NCBI GenBank assembly: GCA_005778225.1
Contig: SXPC01000193.1
Span: forward strand, 1-40,471
Length of the DNA: 40,471 nucleotides
Direction of reading: 5' to 3'
From: Planctomyces sp.
GTDB lineage: Bacteria > Planctomycetota > Planctomycetia > Planctomycetales > Planctomycetaceae
Shown here: piece after piece, positions 15,398 to 22,162 of the stretch
Layout: each line of letters starts with the position of its first letter
How positions within the stretch are numbered: the first letter of the stretch is position 1
The notes under the pieces: model-generated
What the model was told of the DNA's origin: nothing
The model's database searches: none
Seen by the model: the letters and a program-made list of their open reading frames with translations, nothing else
Translations under genes and position numbers: made by a program

Positions 15398-17318
15398 AGC
15401 ACAGCAGGGTCTTGATCCATTTTATACAGGTACCGAAACCTACATTTTCGACAACGGAAACGGCGTTTGGCACCGGCAGACCTGGCATCACGTCTATTTC
15501 CCGGCCAATGATACAACCTACGCAGTCGCGATCATTCAGTTTTGTAACGGTGACGGCACGCTCAGTCAGTACCACCAAAAGGGCGGCGGGAATTTTCATT
15601 ATCACCCAGATGCGACAGGGTGGATCGCTCTAAGCTGTCAGAACATGTACTTCACAGGCAGTCAGCTGCAGAAGTGGCCGATAGCTAATCTTCTGCAGCA
15701 GGGCAGGGCCTGTTGGTCGCTCGGTACAATTGCCGGCAACCTCTGCGGCTGCTCTCCCACCATCGCAGAGAACTGCGTTCGCTGTGATCCCAATTCCTGC
15801 TTCATCGATTTGGACGGTGATGGTGTTCCTAATTGCGAAGATCTCGATATGGATGGTGATGGTGCTCCGAATGACCAAGACGCAGACCCGTGCCGCGGTC
15901 CTACTGTTTATAATCCAAATGACTGCGAGCAAGACTGGGACTTAGACGGCATAGGCAACTGTGACGATAGCGATGACGATGGCGATGGTGTTGATGATGA
16001 AGATGAGCCGCCTGAGTGCCGAGGACAGATTGATTGTGATGGTGATGGTGTACCTGATGGGGATGAACCACCTGGTTGCATGGCGGAATCAGACTGCGAT
16101 GGTGATGGAGACCCTGACGGAGATGACCCATGCCCAATCTGTGACCAATGTAATCCGAGCTCTGCTTGTGATTCTGGTTGCGAGTGTACTAATCCATGTA
16201 ATGTTTGCGATCCGACGTGTCGCTACTACAACCCAGAAGATCCCGCTTGTTGTGACAAGTGTGACCACCGAGGTCCCTGTTATAACGCTGCAGAGTGTGA
16301 CCATGGTTGCGACGTCTGCGATACGGCATGCCAGTACTACGACGCCAGTCACCCCAAATGCACCCCGTGCGACGAATGCGACCCCGAGGCCGAATGCTAC
16401 AACCTGGAGTACTGCGACAATCCCTGCAGCGTCTGTGACCCAGCCTGCCGGTTCTACAATCCGAACCATCCCGACTGCTTCCCGTGCGACCCCTGCAAGC
16501 CAGACGGGGAGTGTTACAACCAGCAACAATGCGACAACTGCGATAAGTGTGATCCAACCAAAGGCTGTTACAACCCTGATGAATGTGTCCAGCCGTGCGA
16601 CGTCTGCGACCCGGAGTGTCAGTACTTCGACCCGATGGATCCCTCGTGCAAAGATGACTGCTACGACGTCTGTAACCCGAAGTGCAAAAACTACGATCCG
16701 ACTTACCCAGGCTGTGGCGGCGAAGAATGCACCGACGTCTGCAACCCCGAGTGTCCGAACTTCGATCCGTACAAGAAAGACTGTCCGAAGCCCTGCACGA
16801 ACCCCTGCGATCAATATGGCTCTTGTTACAACCCTGAAGACCCGGCTTGTTGCGATCCCTGCGATGAAGGCGGTTCCTGCTACGACGAAGAGAAATGCGG
16901 TGGCTGCCACAACCATTACGACATCGACTGCGATGGCTGTGAAAACCAGTTCGACTGCGCTCCAGACAACCCCGAAGAAGATTGTGGCTGTTGTCGCGAT
17001 TGTTACCAGTGCGAATTCAAGATGGACGAATTCCGTGACCGAATGAGGACGGCTCTTGAGGGTGTTTTTCCAGCTGTCCGATGGTCTGACCTGGCTTACT
17101 ACAACAACGAAAACATCTCGTTTGATATGTCGTTCGACTACGACCGATACAAGCGTCTGAACGTCGTTTACTACCCGCATAAAGGGTTCGAAGTCGACGG
17201 GAAACAACACCCGATGAACGGCATCTACGTAGCGGCATTGGCCACACTGCGCAACATCGGCTCACTCGTCTTAGCCATCAATATTGGTCTCTGGATTGCA
17301 AAGGATCTCACGCGATGA
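15288..17318 (+). CDS. pIII-like adsorption protein, cysteine-rich with calcium-type repeats
   Basis: The 676-aa protein has a signal peptide (residues 1 to about 38, ending LRA-QQG) and an N-terminal domain to about residue 170. Next come thrombospondin-type-3-like Asp repeats (DLDGDGVPNCED, DMDGDGAPND and so on, about 172-283), which should bind calcium. A long Cys-rich array follows (about 284-585) built on CxVCDPxCxYYNPxDPxC with CYN variants. A soluble C-terminal domain and a final membrane anchor (about residues 645-667) end it. The anchor, the place before a pVI-like gene and after the coat gene match pIII, which binds the host and ends assembly. The Cys array could cross-link or bind the planctomycete's own Cys-rich wall. 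ATG 15288 is the signal-peptide start. Confidence 0.85.
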   Translation: MFRKLWSKVQCSLLSYRLLVVACCLLLTTAVAPNSLRAQQGLDPFYTGTETYIFDNGNGVWHRQTWHHVYFPANDTTYAVAIIQFCNGDGTLSQYHQKGGGNFHYHPDATGWIALSCQNMYFTGSQLQKWPIANLLQQGRACWSLGTIAGNLCGCSPTIAENCVRCDPNSCFIDLDGDGVPNCEDLDMDGDGAPNDQDADPCRGPTVYNPNDCEQDWDLDGIGNCDDSDDDGDGVDDEDEPPECRGQIDCDGDGVPDGDEPPGCMAESDCDGDGDPDGDDPCPICDQCNPSSACDSGCECTNPCNVCDPTCRYYNPEDPACCDKCDHRGPCYNAAECDHGCDVCDTACQYYDASHPKCTPCDECDPEAECYNLEYCDNPCSVCDPACRFYNPNHPDCFPCDPCKPDGECYNQQQCDNCDKCDPTKGCYNPDECVQPCDVCDPECQYFDPMDPSCKDDCYDVCNPKCKNYDPTYPGCGGEECTDVCNPECPNFDPYKKDCPKPCTNPCDQYGSCYNPEDPACCDPCDEGGSCYDEEKCGGCHNHYDIDCDGCENQFDCAPDNPEEDCGCCRDCYQCEFKMDEFRDRMRTALEGVFPAVRWSDLAYYNNENISFDMSFDYDRYKRLNVVYYPHKGFEVDGKQHPMNGIYVAALATLRNIGSLVLAINIGLWIAKDLTR

Positions 17319-17605
17319 TCGGACTGTTTTTTGAAACCGTAATGATCTGGATGATGAAACTTGTCTGCAAGGTCATGGCGATCGCCGGTGACTTCTTCCT
17401 GATCATTTTCAATTTGATGGCAGCCGTCGTTCCAGACATCGATTACGACTTCGACGTCCTGGCTGAAATCATCCCGGTCCTGACGGCTTTCGTCCCGGTC
17501 GAGCAGCATCTCGCGATCTACAGCACGTACATCGCATATCGAACAGGTGCGTTCATTGTTCGAACCGTTCTCCGGCTGATTCCCACGGTCAACCTGGGAG
17601 AGTAG
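17315..17605 (+). CDS. pVI-like minor virion protein
   Basis: The 96-aa product has several hydrophobic segments (LFFETVMIWMMKLVCKVMAI, DFFLIIFNLMAAVV, and a C-terminal span) with few charges. In filamentous phages pVI follows pIII and anchors it at the virion end. Here the start overlaps the pIII-like stop by 4 nt (ATGA), so the two are translationally coupled. A terminator follows 13 nt after the stop. Assignment rests on position, size and hydrophobicity. Confidence 0.75.
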   Translation: MIGLFFETVMIWMMKLVCKVMAIAGDFFLIIFNLMAAVVPDIDYDFDVLAEIIPVLTAFVPVEQHLAIYSTYIAYRTGAFIVRTVLRLIPTVNLGE

Positions 17606-17618
17606 GGGACACAAGAAA

Positions 17619-17648
17619 AGCCCTCGGCATGATGCAGAGGGCTCTTTT
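17619..17648 (+). terminator. Terminator of the structural operon
   Basis: AGCCCTC (17619-17625) pairs with GAGGGCT (17637-17643), followed by CTTTT. The stem is nearly the same as at 9730-9756. The minus-strand operon ends 13 nt further on (17661). Confidence 0.75.
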
Positions 17649-17660
17649 GATGCACACTGT

Positions 17661-17738
17661 TTAGATTGTTGCGGCAATGATCACCAACACTGACAAACAC
17701 AACACGACGACACCGGCCAGCCGGCTTAATGGGTCCAT
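17661..17738 (-). CDS. 25-aa hydrophobic peptide, last gene of the minus-strand operon
   Basis: MDPLSRLAGVVVLCLSVLVI plus IAATI: a single membrane span with a short N-terminus. AAAGGA lies upstream at good spacing, and the gene starts 3 nt after the previous stop. The size and composition recall type-I-toxin-like or holin-like micro-peptides, but this is speculation. Confidence 0.5.
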   Translation of the reverse strand: MDPLSRLAGVVVLCLSVLVIIAATI

Positions 17739-17741
17739 CGC

Positions 17742-17825
17742 TTACCGTCCTTTCATCCGTTTGACGGTCTTTTTCACTGGCGGGTTAAACGGCAATTTCA
17801 GTTGCTTTTTCAATGGCTTAGACAA
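17742..17825 (-). CDS. 27-aa very basic peptide, minus-strand operon
   Basis: It starts at TTG 17825, overlapping the end of the previous gene, with AAGGAG six bases upstream. The peptide (SKPLKKQLKLPFNPPVKKTV then KRMKGR) is about one-third Lys/Arg, so it may bind nucleic acid or membrane. No family; the non-ATG start lowers confidence. Confidence 0.4.
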   Translation of the reverse strand: MSKPLKKQLKLPFNPPVKKTVKRMKGR

Positions 17826-18066
17826 TCGGAACTCCTTCCCCTGGCTCGATAGTCAGGACGTCTTTATCCGTGTGTCGACGCAGCCTCCAATGGGTCTTTT
17901 GTCCGCGAACCGGCAATATCAAAGCTTCTCCAGCTCCGTAATGCGTAAAGGTCATGTGGTTGATGCTGGAAGCCAGAGCGGATTTTGTGTCGTCCTCCTG
18001 CCATCGCGTTTTCAAGCTCCCGTCAGCGTTGTAAACCTCCACGATCCGCAAGTCGTCATAGCACAT
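17818..18066 (-). CDS. 82-aa soluble unknown protein, minus-strand operon
   Basis: MCYDDLRIVEVYNADGSLKT... and ending TIEPGEGVPIV: a compact, beta-rich sequence that reads like a genuine folded protein rather than antisense noise. It starts 3 nt after the stop of the gene before it, with AGG in the ribosome binding position. Function unknown. Confidence 0.65.
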   Translation of the reverse strand: MCYDDLRIVEVYNADGSLKTRWQEDDTKSALASSINHMTFTHYGAGEALILPVRGQKTHWRLRRHTDKDVLTIEPGEGVPIV

Positions 18067-18069
18067 GAG

Positions 18070-18246
18070 TCACCTGTCTTTCTTTTGGTTGAAATGCCGC
18101 TGGAGGATGCGGGCCAACAGGTACAACCACCCGAAGGCCAAAACGGTCGCGGCGCAGGGATAGATGATGTCGAACCACCAAGCCTGTGCAGGACTCAACG
18201 GGGCCGAATGCTGACCGTTAAACAGATGCCAGTAGATAAGCGGCAT
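18070..18246 (-). CDS. 58-aa single-pass membrane protein, minus-strand operon
   Basis: MPLIYWHLFNGQHSAPLSPA, then a membrane helix (WWFDIIYPCAATVLAFGWLY) and a basic tail (ARILQRHFNQKKDR). It has 3-nt gaps to both neighbours and GGGAAG upstream. The layout resembles a small phage membrane or coat-type protein. Confidence 0.6.
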   Translation of the reverse strand: MPLIYWHLFNGQHSAPLSPAQAWWFDIIYPCAATVLAFGWLYLLARILQRHFNQKKDR

Positions 18247-18249
18247 AGA

Positions 18250-18459
18250 TCATTTCTTCCCTTTTGTGAGTTCGAATCGTGTAGCTGTTTTCGTGACCTG
18301 GAGTTTGATGTCCGTTCCGTCGTGAACAACTGCGGCATCGCCGACAGTCGTCCAGCGACTGAGCATCTTGGTAATCGCGTATTCGACAGCTTCACCAACG
18401 GAATCAAAGGTCTTGTTTGCGTACGGCTGGCCACCGGGGCTCAAGAGATAAACCTGCAT
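18250..18459 (-). CDS. 69-aa soluble unknown protein, first gene of the minus-strand operon
   Basis: MQVYLLSPGGQPYANKTFDS and so on, ending in a basic TKGKK. It has an alternating strand/helix pattern, with GGAG 7 nt before the ATG. It leads five closely packed genes reading opposite to the morphogenesis genes. The promoter should lie in the hairpin-rich gap at 18460-18766. Function unknown; regulator, immunity or superinfection-exclusion roles are all possible. Confidence 0.65.
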   Translation of the reverse strand: MQVYLLSPGGQPYANKTFDSVGEAVEYAITKMLSRWTTVGDAAVVHDGTDIKLQVTKTATRFELTKGKK

Positions 18460-18537
18460 CGCTCAATCTCCACGCGGCGAAGAAAACGTCGAAGCTGCTA
18501 CGGCAATTTGCCGCGTCTCAACCCGTGCAGCTGCCCG

Positions 18538-18636
18538 GCACTCTCACCCCACCGTTCGGAGGGGCCTAGGGGCTGGGTGTGGGAAAGTTGGAGAGTGCAC
18601 AAGCCAGAGGACTCCAACTTTCCTGCAGCCAGCCCC
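18538..18636. other. Large structured intergenic element, packaging-signal or origin candidate
   Basis: This occupies the divergent gap between the minus-strand operon and the Zot gene. A perfect 12-bp stem, GGAAAGTTGGAG (18582-18593) with CTCCAACTTTCC (18612-18623), is extended by an outer 8-bp stem, GGGGCTGG (18569-18576) with CCAGCCCC (18629-18636). A competing pairing, GCACTCTC (18538-18545) with GAGAGTGC (18591-18598), uses part of the same DNA. No T tract follows, so this is not an ordinary terminator. Filamentous phages carry a long imperfect hairpin as packaging signal and nearby origins in such gaps. The rest of the gap must hold two divergent promoters. Confidence 0.75.
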
Positions 18637-18766
18637 GCCCCGGTCTTCCGCGATAGGGATAGAAATGGAAATCCTCGGAAGGACGATCGTTAGGTCCTGA
18701 GAAGATTGGAATGGATAGCCCGGGCCGTAGGCATCGCCCACACACTTTGATTCAAGGATGAATGAA

Positions 18767-20401
18767 ATGGCAAACTGCGAGATCCTTACGAAGTTCGGAA
18801 CGACTGGCTCAGGCAAGACGTATTCAACCGTCGTCGACCTGGTTCAAACCGGACTCCCGAACACGACGTATCGGTACATCACGAATCTGCCGATCGAAGT
18901 CGAAGCGATGAAAAAGCACTTCGGCAACACAAACAACAAACGACTCCAAGACCTCGAAAGCCGCTTCTATTTCCTGACGGAAGAAGTACTCCTCACCTGG
19001 AAAAACGAAGAGTCAGGCCCATGGGATCTTCCCCGCGAGATCCTGGCCAACTCAACGATTATCCTGGACGAAGCCCAGCACTTCGTAGGACCAACAAAGT
19101 CAGACCACTACTTGGAAAAGTGGAAGCTATTTCTAGGCGAAGTGCGACACGAAAAACTCGCGATCGAGTTCATGACGCAATTCGAGGAATCGATTCACAA
19201 GCACATGGCCAAAGCAGCTGGCCAGGCATGGTACTTCACTGATGGCCGCGTTGAGAAAGATCCCTGGTTCGGAATCGAATTCGGCGACTGGCACCAAGTC
19301 AACATGTCGTGGTTTGGTCTCAACAGAGTGCCGTTCGTCGTGCACTTCAAAGGCGAGAGAGCAGGGTACAAAGTCAAGAAAGGGAAACGGTTCTATGTCA
19401 GAAACGGCGCCTACTTCAAGCTCTACGACTCATATTGCCCACCACTGTTTTCCGGCATCAAACACGAGAAGCGAGCCCCGAAACCAACGGTAAAACTGAC
19501 GCTGAAACGATGGCTCACGTTGATGATCTTTGGCCAAGTCCCAGAGCAAAACGACAACGCTCGTGACGAACTCTGGAACATGAACACCAGATTCGAAGTG
19601 TTGTGGTGGTTCATCAAAAAACACTGGTTCAATCTGATCTGGTCACAGACGGCGTTCCTCATCGCGTTAGTCCTCTACGTGGCCTTCGGACTGTGGCCGA
19701 CGATCCAATGGTTTCAAGAGACGATGCAAGAAGTACTCGTCAGAAACAACGCAAAGAAAGTCGCCCAACAGCAGCCAACGTCAGAAGTCATAGACCCTCA
19801 AAAACCAACCATCACACAGCCGCAACCCACGCCAGCAGCACTAGTCGAATCACCCTTCGTCAAGGACCTCCAGGAACAGAACGAAGCACTGAGACTGAGG
19901 GTTGAAGAGCAGGCCACCAAGGAAGCGGAAAACGCCCTTCGACTCCTCACCCCGGATTATGCCGTCTTCGGTGCGAAACGAATCTTTCGAGGCATGCGAG
20001 TTGATACCGGACCATTTCAAGGACGAACGTTACAGGACATTGATTATGACTCTCGCGAAGTTTTGTTTTCTGATGGGACTATCGTCGGTGTTCTGCCTGG
20101 GGTGCGACACAAGCAAACGTTTGATCCGTCAACCCTCACTAAGGCAGCAGGCCGAGCTGCCCAGTCTGGCCGAAACGATCGCCGATCTCAAACACCAGGC
20201 ATCCCCGATAACGACGGAAACCGGAAGTCAGATGACGTTTTCAGCGATGCAAATGCCGCTGCTGGACTTCGTCCGAGTCCTGACAGACCAGTTCAAAATA
20301 TCGGTGGTCGTGTCCGGCGCGTTGGATCAGACCTCGGTTACAATCGACCTCCGACAAGCCTCCCTCCAGGAAGTTCTATCAGCCCTGGCCCGACGCCTTA
20401 A
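18767..20401 (+). CDS. Zot/pI-family phage assembly ATPase
   Basis: The 544-aa inner-membrane protein is the counterpart of M13 pI, which powers virion extrusion and works with the secretin. It has Walker A GTTGSGKT (residues 11-18), Walker B IILDEAQ with D101 and E102, a single transmembrane helix near 290-312 (AFLIALVLYVAFGLW), then a coiled periplasmic region, a small beta domain (FGAKRIFRGMRVDTGPFQGR) and a Pro/Gly/Arg-rich disordered end. ATG 18767 has AAGGA at 18754-18758 at ideal spacing; ATG 18758 overlaps that site. The last 356 nt overlap the secretin gene in another frame. Zot is only a family name; nothing here implies an enterotoxin. Confidence 0.9.
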   Translation: MANCEILTKFGTTGSGKTYSTVVDLVQTGLPNTTYRYITNLPIEVEAMKKHFGNTNNKRLQDLESRFYFLTEEVLLTWKNEESGPWDLPREILANSTIILDEAQHFVGPTKSDHYLEKWKLFLGEVRHEKLAIEFMTQFEESIHKHMAKAAGQAWYFTDGRVEKDPWFGIEFGDWHQVNMSWFGLNRVPFVVHFKGERAGYKVKKGKRFYVRNGAYFKLYDSYCPPLFSGIKHEKRAPKPTVKLTLKRWLTLMIFGQVPEQNDNARDELWNMNTRFEVLWWFIKKHWFNLIWSQTAFLIALVLYVAFGLWPTIQWFQETMQEVLVRNNAKKVAQQQPTSEVIDPQKPTITQPQPTPAALVESPFVKDLQEQNEALRLRVEEQATKEAENALRLLTPDYAVFGAKRIFRGMRVDTGPFQGRTLQDIDYDSREVLFSDGTIVGVLPGVRHKQTFDPSTLTKAAGRAAQSGRNDRRSQTPGIPDNDGNRKSDDVFSDANAAAGLRPSPDRPVQNIGGRVRRVGSDLGYNRPPTSLPPGSSISPGPTP

Positions 20402-21350
20402 CACCACGGTCACGCGAGTCGGCCGCATCTACTACCTGGGTGAGCCTCGACCCGGGGACGTGTCCGTTCTTGTCAGACGTGTTCCGCGACTCGACGCCGA
20501 AGCCATCACACAAGCGGTCTCAACACTGCTCAGCACGAACGGTCGAGTCACAGCCCTGGAAGATGGCCTCGTCATCGTCGGAGATTCTGCGGAAGTACTC
20601 CAAGCCGTCAACGAAATGATCGATGCGATCGCCGAGACCGAATCGTTGTCCTGGGTCGTTCAGTTCTATTTGGTCACACTGACGAACAAAGCTCTCAGCG
20701 ACTTCGGCGTCGACGGTGTCCCAGCGCTCGAAGTGGCGTACACATTCGCGAATGCCAGCAACGGCGGGATCTCTCCAGACTTCAACCTCGACGCGTCTTT
20801 ATCCGCGATCCTCCGGGCAACCAAAACAGAGTCGGGTGTTCGTCTCGTGGCCGAACCACTCATTACCGTGGCCGATGGCCAGAAGGGACGGTTCCAGCGT
20901 GGTGACGTTGTCCTTCTCCCCAAGACGTCGACGTCTCAATACGGTGCTGAGGTCGTCACTGGATACCAGGAAATTGAAACCGGTCTGATCCTTGACGTCG
21001 GTGTCCGCGAAACGAGTGAAAGCTGCGCAGTGCTGAGCCTCGACCTACAGATCTCCAGCTTGGTCGGAGAGGAGAAAAATCAGACAACTCCACGAAGAGC
21101 TCGCGAGATGTTCAACACACAAGCCGTCGTTCGAAACGGCGGTGTGTACCTACTCGGAACTTTGGAGCGTCGTCAGGTCGATCAGTCACGCGGTGCGTTT
21201 CTCACACTCGGTCGGAAGCGATCAACAGAAGATTCCGTGATCCAGGTGTGGGCCAAAGTCCAAGCGGTGAATACGAAGCAAAATTTTAACACAACTCCTG
21301 TGGACAAACCGGCACCAACTCCAGAAGCTGGAACGCCCGTTGTTCCGTAG
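20046..21350 (+). CDS. pIV-like secretin, outer-membrane export channel
   Basis: The 434-aa protein should form the gated pore through which virions leave. It begins with a signal sequence (MTLAKFCFLMGLSSVFCLGC). C20 could be lipidated, although the lipobox is imperfect (CLGC). N0- and N1-type domains follow (MPLLDFVRVLTDQFKISVVV; ALEDGLVIVGDSAEVLQAVN), then the conserved secretin core (VRLVAEPLITVADGQKGRFQ, and NTQAVVRNGGVYLLGTLERR at the membrane-lip end). ATG 20046 has AGGA nine bases upstream. The frame is open back to 19902, but that lacks a signal peptide at the start. It begins 356 nt inside the Zot gene, so the secretin N-terminus is encoded over the disordered Zot tail. Confidence 0.9.
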   Translation: MTLAKFCFLMGLSSVFCLGCDTSKRLIRQPSLRQQAELPSLAETIADLKHQASPITTETGSQMTFSAMQMPLLDFVRVLTDQFKISVVVSGALDQTSVTIDLRQASLQEVLSALARRLNTTVTRVGRIYYLGEPRPGDVSVLVRRVPRLDAEAITQAVSTLLSTNGRVTALEDGLVIVGDSAEVLQAVNEMIDAIAETESLSWVVQFYLVTLTNKALSDFGVDGVPALEVAYTFANASNGGISPDFNLDASLSAILRATKTESGVRLVAEPLITVADGQKGRFQRGDVVLLPKTSTSQYGAEVVTGYQEIETGLILDVGVRETSESCAVLSLDLQISSLVGEEKNQTTPRRAREMFNTQAVVRNGGVYLLGTLERRQVDQSRGAFLTLGRKRSTEDSVIQVWAKVQAVNTKQNFNTTPVDKPAPTPEAGTPVVP

Positions 21351-21369
21351 ATCTCAGGAGTTGTCTTTC

Positions 21370-21777
21370 GTGGTCCAGGATCAAAGCAAGCAAATGATCG
21401 AACGCTTCGATCGCATCAGCCGCAGTTACGTTGAGCAGCTGCGCAACGAACGCGAAGATCGCGAGGTCATGTCAAAACCGATCCCGTCTCAGATCGAAGA
21501 AGAGGCACCCAGCGAGACTTCACAAGAGACAAAAACAGAGATCTCCCTGGAAGCGAAACCGGTTGTCTCAGCGACACAAAAACCGTCCCGGCCTGAAGTC
21601 AGTATGGAAGTGATTGCCGGTGTCCTGGTTTGGCTCATCGTCACCGCAGCAGCAGGTGCAACTGTCTTTAAGCGACGTCGTCCGCTACATGTTTTGAAGA
21701 GTGACGACGCGCAGTTCTGTCTGCCGCTTGACAACGGTCTCTCAGAAGGGCGAGAGACGAAATTGCAAAACAAATAG
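21370..21777 (+). CDS. Unknown prophage membrane protein, last gene
   Basis: The 135-aa product has a charged, helical N-terminal half (QDQSKQMIERFDRISRSYVE), an acidic Thr/Ser/Glu-rich linker, one transmembrane segment (VIAGVLVWLIVTAAAGATVF, about residues 79-98) and a basic stop-transfer (KRRR). GTG 21370 is chosen because AGGAG at 21356-21360 has correct spacing; the frame is open from 21340. It follows the secretin gene by 19 nt and is probably in the same transcript. No family recognised. Confidence 0.65.
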   Translation: MVQDQSKQMIERFDRISRSYVEQLRNEREDREVMSKPIPSQIEEEAPSETSQETKTEISLEAKPVVSATQKPSRPEVSMEVIAGVLVWLIVTAAAGATVFKRRRPLHVLKSDDAQFCLPLDNGLSEGRETKLQNK

Positions 21778-21801
21778 CAATGTCGCAAAGAAAGCTCTTG
21801 A

Positions 21802-21815
21802 CCGGTAATTACCGG
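21802..21815. promoter_or_regulatory. Perfect 14-bp palindrome near the right prophage end
   Basis: CCGGTAATTACCGG, 24 nt after the last prophage gene and 30 nt before the right dif-like site. It is self-complementary with no spacer. Operator or recombination-accessory site are the likely options. Confidence 0.6.
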
Positions 21816-21844
21816 GCCGATACAACATGACAAGCTACTTGGAA

Positions 21845-21872
21845 AAGCAACATAACAGACATTATCAGACGT
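21845..21872 (-). other. dif-like XerCD site, right prophage junction (attR)
   Basis: On the minus strand it reads ACGTCTGATAA-TGTCTG-TTATGTTGCTT. The inner ATAA and TTAT around the hexamer are the dif hallmark. The core AACATAACAGACA (21849-21861, plus strand) equals that of the left junction. The host site before integration would have been ACGTCTGATAA-TGTCTG-TTATGTTTACT written as arm, centre and arm. Confidence 0.75.
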
Positions 21873-22100
21873 TCGCGACAGCGGGTTTTAGGCCTCTGTT
21901 TTCATTCCCGTCCAATCTCTGGGTTCATTTCGTTGTGCTTCATGAAGGTCACTCGTTGAGTTCTCCGGTGGGTTTCTCGATGTCTTCAGGAGTCGTACCT
22001 CGCATCTGCTCTATGAGTCAACCCGAGATTGCTTCAAAGGCATGGTGTTCGTCTTTCGTCAGCTGACCTTCTTTGTGGGTGATGGTCTTCACTGCAAACA

Positions 22101-22136
22101 AAAAAACGCCATCGGCAAATACTCGATGGCGTTTTC
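22101..22136 (-). terminator. Bidirectional terminator downstream of accA
   Basis: AACGCCATCG (22105-22114) pairs with CGATGGCGTT (22124-22133). An A run precedes and a T run follows, so it can work in both directions. It ends accA 26 nt after its stop. Confidence 0.88.
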
Positions 22137-22162
22137 TGTTCCCGTTATCTCGCGATCATGAA

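Larger units (their letters stand above)
8249..21861. mobile_element. Integrated filamentous (inovirus-like) prophage, about 13.6 kb
   Basis: The element is bounded by a 13-bp direct repeat (AACATAACAGACA) within dif-like sites; excision between repeats would release a circle of 13,600 bp. It encodes the filamentous-phage set: HUH initiator (11365), pVIII-like coat (14985), pIII-like adsorption protein (15288), pVI-like protein (17315), Zot/pI ATPase (18767) and secretin (20046). No integrase, transposase, head, tail or terminase gene is visible. This fits an Inoviridae-type phage that uses host XerCD. It also carries a two-gene ATPase/Toprim cassette and a minus-strand micro-operon. At 13.6 kb it is larger than most described inoviruses. 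Confidence 0.9.
21778..22100. other. Right prophage end and flank, no convincing gene
   Basis: With the terminator at 22101 this makes a gap of 385 nt between the last prophage gene and accA. It holds the 14-bp palindrome and the right dif-like site. The 79-codon frame at 21827-22066 crosses the junction and has no family features, so it is not called. Confidence 0.5.

Noticed and set aside
16089-17210. Minus-strand frame of 373 codons
   Set aside because: It mirrors the Cys-repeat region of the pIII-like gene; the Val/Ala-rich content is produced by the repeats.
17677-18693. Plus-strand 338-codon frame opposite the micro-operon
   Set aside because: It has no recognisable domain, runs through the terminator flank and the large hairpins, and the minus-strand genes have better spacing, ribosome binding sites and protein-like composition.
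18767-20401. Enterotoxin (zonula occludens toxin)
   Set aside because: The family name comes from a Vibrio phage protein. The motifs show an assembly ATPase; no toxin activity is implied.
21827-22066. 79-codon frame across the right junction
   Set aside because: It spans the recombination site and shows no ribosome binding site or recognised features.
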